Origin: Eunapius fragilis
Lineage: Eukaryota; Porifera; Demospongiae; Spongillida; Spongillidae
DNA length: 64,000 bases
Reading direction: 5' to 3'
Assembly (NCBI GenBank): GCA_963681505.1
Contig: OY811975.1
Location: 6,811,490-6,875,489, forward strand
Below, piece after piece: positions 61,601-64,000 of this stretch. A model generated the notes under the pieces. That model searched no databases and was not told where the DNA came from. It saw only the letters and a list, made by a program, of their open reading frames with translations. Position numbers and translations under genes: made by a program. Position 1 is the stretch's first letter. Every line of letters begins with the position of its first letter.

Positions 61601-63165
61601 AGTATAATGGTCGTCTTGAAAAGGCTTAGAAAGCTATACTGTAAGCGTGTCTATTTGACTTGCATCAAGGGACACCCCGCTAGCTTCATCAAGTTTCCTT
61701 CATGCCAAACTACTACAAGGCCCCTCACTCCTCCCCATCAGGATTCGCCCTTTTCCTTAGATGCCCCCCCCCCCCCCCCCCCCCTTCCTTGGACCATTAC
61801 ATCCAGTAGATGTCCCCTCCCACATCCACATAGTACACCCCTCCTGCTCCAAGAGTAGATGGAAGTTCCAAAAGTAGACACCATTTCTAATATGTACACC
61901 ATTTTTGTATCTGGGAAAAGGGATCTGCTGCAACTAAGTATTGCTGCAGTCCAATCGGTCACCATGTCATTATCACACATAGACTCTGAATTCGGGTGTT
62001 CATATAAGCTAGTATGTAGTACAAATTGCGTAGTTTCGAATTTGTCAATACTGTGGTTGGTTATATTTCAGGAGCGAGGGGTGCAATATCACCACAAAAT
62101 TAATTGGAATAATCTCTTATCTCATGAAATAATGAAATAACAGATTAAAAACATTCTCTTTAAGAACGTTGTTGGCATATAGGATTGAAAGGCAATAGTA
62201 GTGTAAAATGGAAGAATCTGAAATCTAATAGTAAATGGGCGAAAAGTATCTTATTAGACCCTTTTTTACAGCACTATTGCCTTCCAATCCTATATGCCAC
62301 CAACGTTCTCATAGAGAATGGTTTTATTACATGCTGCATCCTGGCTACTGGTCACACCTTCTCCTGGTCTAAATCTGCACCTTGACCCTAATGAGCTGCA
62401 ATGACACGGCTAGAGGCTCTTTGTGCTCTCTGTGCTCTTGAGCGCCTTGGAGCAAACGACCCCAAGTGTTTCCAGGCGGCCACCCTCGAACTAACAACGA
62501 TAAAGTATGCTACCGCCCGATCCAGCTGAGTAACGTGCATGACCGGATAAATAATACAGCTCATTTTCCGCTGTAAATTGCTTGTCATGGAATTGGGAAT
62601 TTTTTTATGTGCTACGTTCCTATTCGCTAAATGCATGACATATCCAAATCTCGTTTGAACCAACAGAAGTGAGTGAAATTTACCATTCTGCATCAACTTC
62701 TGATTCACGAAGGTTTCCGCTTATCTTTGTACAGATGCCATGTTATTTTAATGTCCTGCATGCAGATTTATATTCTTTTTTGCTGAGGTCAGATGCATCT
62801 GCCATACTACGCAGTTTAATGCGACTGGTGATATTAAGGTCTGTGTATATAGCATGCATGTACATGCACTCAGCTGTAGTTATTACCTTGTCCGTGTTGT
62901 AATTGTAGTAGCCAACGTGATCCCATGTTGCAATGAATAACCATGTCAGGTTAAAATTTGGTCCTGACAGCACTAACGGAATGTCGATTTTTGCTTTTGC
63001 TAACAGTAGTGGGTCGAATGTAGATCTGTACCAAATATTGCCTGTGCCTCTAGTGTCAACGTCACTGAAATACGGTGCTATCATAGGATTGCTCGGGATA
63101 GGAAACGCCCTTGGTGTATACTCACGATATGGATGATTAAATGTCAAGTCTCCATTGGTGTTCAC
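40039..63165 (-). CDS. NIDO-FN3 type I membrane protein, 13 exons seen (5' and 3' ends missing)
   Basis: Probable cell-surface adhesion or receptor protein. Exons 5' to 3' on the minus strand: 63,165-62,887 and 60,359-60,074 (NIDO domain); then ten FN3 exons, 60,011-59,685, 55,816-55,517, 53,641-53,336, 52,845-52,540, 51,956-51,627, 43,092-42,787, 42,533-42,204, 41,592-41,278, 40,879-40,607, 40,540-40,238; then 40,168-40,039 (TM). Each FN3 exon is a multiple of three, starts after AG and ends before GT in phase 1-1. The TM exon encodes about 25 hydrophobic residues (LIPIIVILTILLAIAIVV) followed by KKHKK, so a type I orientation is likely. FN3 domains show WTPP..NGII..YTVYCN and NPFTQYSCYVTANTSVGEG. 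Many Asn-X-Ser/Thr sites fit an extracellular region. No signal peptide exon is visible before 64,000 and no cytoplasmic exon after 40,039. NIDO with FN3 recalls SNED1-like or sponge adhesion proteins, but orthology cannot be claimed. Confidence 0.85.
40238..40540 (-). CDS. FN3 exon 10 (membrane-proximal)
   Basis: 303 bp, phase 1-1, acceptor TACATAG. Reads NISWVYAVAINDSTAQIFWK, then GILVGYTLYYPDG and a YVFLIVAEISIVGES strand pair, typical of FN3 though lacking the YTVYCN signature of its neighbours. Separated from exon 9 by a 66-bp intron. Confidence 0.75.
40607..40879 (-). CDS. FN3 exon 9
   Basis: 273 bp, phase 1-1. Begins GTPGQVVGLHLLSNTFTSI, includes LIWNQPMVPRGVDMTYNVSM and ATAYNISVAACTLQSCGDA. 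A diverged FN3 fold with an extra Cys pair near its end. Confidence 0.75.
41278..41592 (-). CDS. FN3 exon 8
   Basis: 315 bp, phase 1-1. VPSAPLNISVQPLPGS start, AKWAPPIPKNGIINAYTVYC core, SVGEGMPSLIVSGHISES end. Confidence 0.8.
42204..42533 (-). CDS. FN3 exon 7 (type A, near-duplicate of 51,627-51,956)
   Basis: 330 bp, phase 1-1. Shares almost the whole sequence with the exon at 51,627-51,956 (IAIAWTPPTQTNGIIIAYTV, EQVIGPNMASIRSIVNGTSQ), with about ten residue changes. Confidence 0.85.
42787..43092 (-). CDS. FN3 exon 6 (type B)
   Basis: 306 bp, phase 1-1. AKWESPNPTNGIITAYMVYC and SVGEGTPSSVVTGRTGES; closely similar to the exons at 52,540-52,845 and 53,336-53,641. Confidence 0.85.
43923..43948. 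repeat. 26-bp perfect hairpin
   Basis: GCGCAAAATCTG and CAGATTTTGCGC are exact inverses with a 2-base loop (GT). Confidence 0.9.
45650..46480 (+). mobile_element. Ty3/Gypsy fragment (RNase H to integrase), fossil
   Basis: Plus-strand pieces include an RNase H-like VTADASSHGLGV near 45,660, then integrase pieces (about 45,770-46,480) with a Cys/His region, SYPWLKIGSDLF, YVLAVNYFSRCIEEVKM and SNGQAE. No LTRs found. A truncated copy, broken in many places (at least five), of a lineage different from the element at 15-20 kb. Confidence 0.65.
47490..48011 (+). promoter_or_regulatory. Shared 5' region of the 15-residue-repeat gene family
   Basis: About 500 bp upstream of the ATG at 48,012 are conserved in the copy at 6480-6955 (minus), and parts in 54,755-54,960 and 57,550-57,900 (both minus). 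Shared blocks include GCGTCTGGAGGGACAA, an (CGT)n/(CTT)n run at 47,726-47,765, GGGCACGAGAAACAGG-like sequence and GTATCGAAATTTACC. Conservation of non-coding sequence between loci indicates a mobile or amplified unit. Confidence 0.6.
48012..49447 (+). CDS. Two-exon gene with 15-residue coding repeats, one frameshift; Helitron-associated family suspected
   Basis: Exon 1 (48,012-48,873) opens MPSRNQKKRSKQRAEYL. Ten 45-bp units follow (about 48,107-48,556), each encoding KADPEKKKASVRDSY, then three to four 15-residue units of another kind, AKRRRYEEDLEENRA, then KASKRSRYWNDP. A 2-bp insertion (GATCTCCCG for GATCCCG, about 48,338-48,341) in the fifth to sixth unit shifts the frame, so the translated remainder becomes RRPLYATATRP repeats. 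The donor ATG|GTATGT at 48,874 and acceptor CATATAG at 49,239 join TG to C to give a Cys codon; exon 2 then reads YSLYEPKSHALMELLSEVND in phase. The end of exon 2 is uncertain. Highly charged repeats suggest long helices. Such repeat N-termini precede DUF6570/Helitron-like helicase proteins in sponges as I recall them, but no such domain is in the window. Sits in an intron of the opposite-strand NIDO-FN3 gene. Confidence 0.6.
49909..50095. repeat. Foldback MITE variant
   Basis: ATTTTACTGGAAAATTGAAA..CCTATATTTAGC is mirrored exactly by GCTAAATATAGG..TTTCAATTTTCCAGTAAAAT (to 50,012). A tail of the standard family (CTTGTTTCCGTGCTTTTTAC.., CTCGTTAGAGAATG) continues to 50,095. Confidence 0.8.
50110..50272. 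repeat. Foldback MITE, right-hand portion
   Basis: CTATATTTAGCC / GTGCTAAATATAGG pair at the centre, then TTGTTTCCATGCTTTTTACA and CTTTCTCATAGAAAATGG. The left arm is missing. Confidence 0.7.
50585..50873. mobile_element. 289-bp MITE, CAGNGGCGG termini, 5-bp target duplication
   Basis: CAGAGGCGGATCCA at the left and the inverse of CAGGGGCGGATCCAGG at the right, flanked by AAACG on both sides (50,580-50,584 and 50,874-50,878). A 33-base G-run (50,600-50,632) follows the left end and a C-run precedes the right end. Same plan as 9512-9897. Confidence 0.8.
51069..51232. repeat. Imperfect inverted repeat around GGCTTATGCT
   Basis: GGCTTATGCTTAGTTTTGAT near 51,069 faces ACGTATCAAAGG..AACCGAGCATAAGCCC ending near 51,232. 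The arms are about 25-30 bp with one small insertion. Nearby, 50,890-51,010 resembles 54,985-55,125. Confidence 0.5.
51627..51956 (-). CDS. FN3 exon 5 (type A)
   Basis: 330 bp, phase 1-1, donor GTAAGA. VPTAPSSISVAPVTTSPNEI start, SVGEGLASQILIIRTDQS end. Near twin of 42,204-42,533. Confidence 0.85.
52540..52845 (-). CDS. FN3 exon 4 (type B)
   Basis: 306 bp, phase 1-1. AIWESPIPTNGIITAYTVYC core, SVGEGTTSRVVTGRNGES end. Confidence 0.85.
53336..53641 (-). CDS. FN3 exon 3 (type B)
   Basis: 306 bp, phase 1-1. Begins VPSQPLNVSVNPLPGSTNQL, ends SVSEGTPSKVFTGRTGES. Confidence 0.85.
54009..54640 (-). pseudogene. Fragment of a LINE C-terminal region
   Basis: Minus strand holds ADGFWGGHFEKSFFDVRVLN, a YRRHEKE block, and in a neighbouring frame GGMGPIATTFYKRLADPLTS then KWNSSYSQTM. 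These are the DVRVFNP, EKEK and ATTFYKRLA signatures of a LINE C-terminus common in sponges and cnidarians, related to the piece at 35,551-35,870. Frameshifts separate the blocks (near 54,250 and 54,130). It lies in an intron of the NIDO-FN3 gene in the same orientation. Confidence 0.65.
54755..54960 (-). repeat. Fragment of the repeat-gene 5' region
   Basis: Contains AGCGATTGGTATAACG.., CCGAGTTATACTCGG, a GACGACGACGACAACG run and GGGACGAGAACAAA, in the order found upstream of the repeat gene at 47.5 kb (inverted) and at 57.7-57.9 kb. Confidence 0.5.
55517..55816 (-). CDS. FN3 exon 2
   Basis: 300 bp, phase 1-1. LPASPVIVHTGISRDQLTFV start, FVWTPPIPKNGIINAYTVYC core, SVGEGAPSQRVTGRTSES end. 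Confidence 0.8.
57078..57275. repeat. Foldback MITE, diverged copy
   Basis: Left AGAGAACGAGGGTTTGGGAA and right TTCCCAAACCCTTGTTCTCT are inverse arms; TATATTTAGCAC and GTGCTAAATATGG lie at the centre. Confidence 0.75.
57400..57900 (-). pseudogene. Dead copy of the 15-residue-repeat gene (5' region and start)
   Basis: Minus strand 57,550-57,900 matches the shared 5' region. From about 57,550 it reads MSSLQQKRRAKRREEFLQNR, equivalent to MPSRNQKKRSKQRAEYLQKQ of the 48-kb copy. A short piece (KADPSKAG) remains of the repeats before the frame is lost. Confidence 0.55.
58120..59482. mobile_element. 1,363-bp TIR element inserted in a foldback MITE
   Basis: TATA flanks both sides (58,116-58,119 and 59,483-59,486). 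Ends GATCTTTTTCATGTTTCACA and, inverted, GACCTTTTTCATCACATGAC; similarity continues about 75 bp inward through a CGGCCATCTTG / CCGCCATCTTG block. Inside are a (CA)n run and a (GCAT)n run, and no convincing transposase. Probably non-autonomous. Confidence 0.75.
58581..58647. repeat. (CA)n microsatellite
   Basis: About 33 uninterrupted CA units, inside the 1.36-kb TIR element. Confidence 0.98.
59685..60011 (-). CDS. FN3 exon 1
   Basis: 327 bp, phase 1-1. Follows the NIDO exons: the last base of 60,074 joins TC to give Val, then SSSPLNFRLSPVSYSPNELT. Core MWTPPAVTLGNIMNYIIFCN. Confidence 0.8.
60074..60359 (-). CDS. NIDO domain, second exon
   Basis: 286 bp, phase 0 to 1. TNTFQCILATDNVQSFAIFQ, then YADGLMQWTTGD and GGIPAQVGFNAGD. 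TFQ..L..D..SFAIF.Y is the characteristic second half of NIDO (nidogen-like extracellular) domains. Confidence 0.8.
60497..60718. mobile_element. 222-bp MITE with TA duplication
   Basis: CCGTAAAATCCCAATTAAACG at the left; right end the inverse of CCGTTAAATCGCAACTGAATG; TA at both sides (60,495-60,496 and 60,719-60,720). Confidence 0.7.
61555..61640 (+). repeat. Short match to exon 2 start of the 15-residue-repeat gene
   Basis: CCTATAGTTACTCCCTGTAT followed by GAACCC matches the acceptor and first codons (YSLYEP) of the exon at 49,240. Similarity stops soon after. A C-run (61,764-61,784) lies downstream. Confidence 0.35.
62146..62329. repeat. Foldback MITE, short copy
   Basis: AAACATTCTCTTTAAGAACG..GGCATATAGGATTGAAAGGC is mirrored by GCCTTCCAATCCTATATGCC..GTTCTCATAGAGAATGG; the loop is short because the central TTTAGCAC part is missing. 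Confidence 0.8.
62887..63165 (-). CDS. NIDO domain, first exon
   Basis: 279 bp, phase 0-0, acceptor ATCCAG, donor GTAATA. VNTNGDLTFNHPYREYTPRA, then IAPYFSDVDTRGTGNIWYRS, the opening NIDO signature (NxNGxLTF..APYFSDVDT). It is the most 5' exon visible; a signal-peptide exon is expected to the right. Confidence 0.85.
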
Positions 63166-63762
63166 CTGGATTTAAAAAAAAAAAAATTGTAATTATATAT
63201 ATGGCGTGCACTATTATGAATGGCATAATTTTCAAAGACATAAATCTAGCGTGATTGGATGGAAAAAAAAATGAACTGCCAACATTAAAGAAAGAATAAT
63301 TGGGTTTAACATCCACGTGTAAAAACAAATCACCCATTTGGCTAGGTATGGGATCCCGGCCCCGTGACCTACTTTAACCATGATAAAATTTGTGTTTTTG
63401 GGCAAATATGCATTAAGGGCCTGCGCATGGAGTAGGGCTCCATGCTAGGAGCTTTGTAATTAGAGATGGATTATAAGTATTCACAAAAATTTGATGCTTC
63501 TTTAAGTATACCATTGAAAAGTGGTGACTAAGAATCCACATGTTGTAAGAAAAGGTTACCCATGCAAGGAACTTGTGACTTGTAAAAAAAGAAAACTGCC
63601 GCATGCATGCACATCTTGTACGTGTGGTTGACGTATACGCACGCGCATTATTTATTTAAAGCAGTCTAGTGTGCCACATCTGCCAAACTCTTGAGCCCAA
63701 ATCTTAGCACGCTATAGCGTCCAGGACCAAGTGTTGTATAGGGGAATTTGGTGAATAGGAAT

Positions 63763-63901
<139 letters not shown>

Positions 63902-64000
63902 GCATTTTATGTGCGTAGCGTTACGTAACGTTAACCTTTGCAAAATGGTGAGGTCGATTTAGGCCATTCAAGATGTGATTACCTATAATAGTTTCCCTTA

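Overview
The window looks like nuclear DNA of a non-bilaterian animal, most likely a demosponge. The evidence is indirect. Host genes have many short exons with GT..AG introns and metazoan domain mixtures (TRAF zinc fingers plus MATH; NIDO plus FN3 plus a transmembrane helix; a HECT C-lobe), and the spaces between them are dense with transposons. Nothing looks prokaryotic, and I saw no rRNA, convincing tRNA or CRISPR array.

Layout. 0-2.3 kb: minus-strand host exons, with a BEN-like exon at 127-275 and the last exon of a HECT-type ubiquitin ligase ending at 1993. 2.4-5.75 kb: a plus-strand LINE with zinc fingers, reverse transcriptase and a C-terminal restriction-like endonuclease, followed by a TTAA-flanked MITE (5751-6015) and a minus-strand copy of a 15-residue-repeat gene family. 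9.0-11.8 kb: small MITEs and palindrome pairs. 11,947-21,758: a 9.8-kb Ginger-type DNA transposon, with inverted ends starting TGTCG, a near-perfect 4-bp target duplication, an intron-containing DD35E integrase gene and an OTU protease remnant. A broken Ty3/Gypsy LTR retrotransposon (15,359-19,945) lies inside its integrase exon and a mariner-like MITE inside one of its introns. 24.5-29.8 kb: a complete plus-strand TRAF-like gene with six phase-0 exons. 30.7-34.9 kb: a minus-strand DIRS-type tyrosine-recombinase retrotransposon fossil. 36.3-38.0 kb: a second, 5'-truncated LINE that itself carries a 250-bp insertion between 34-bp direct repeats. 40.0-63.2 kb: a large minus-strand gene for a type I membrane protein (NIDO, ten FN3 exons all in phase 1-1, one TM helix). 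Its introns hold a broken Gypsy fragment, the best copy of the 15-residue-repeat family (48.0-49.4 kb), foldback MITEs, a LINE tail, a 1.36-kb TIR element inserted into a MITE, and long microsatellites.

The two well-defined host genes are a TRAF/MATH signalling adaptor and an adhesion- or receptor-like NIDO-FN3 protein. Nothing in the sequence ties them into one pathway. The most unusual material is the nested Ginger element with OTU remnant and the multi-copy two-exon gene family with 45-bp coding repeats. Coordinates of host exons come from reading splice sites and phases by eye; element ends come from terminal repeats and target duplications where these could be seen.
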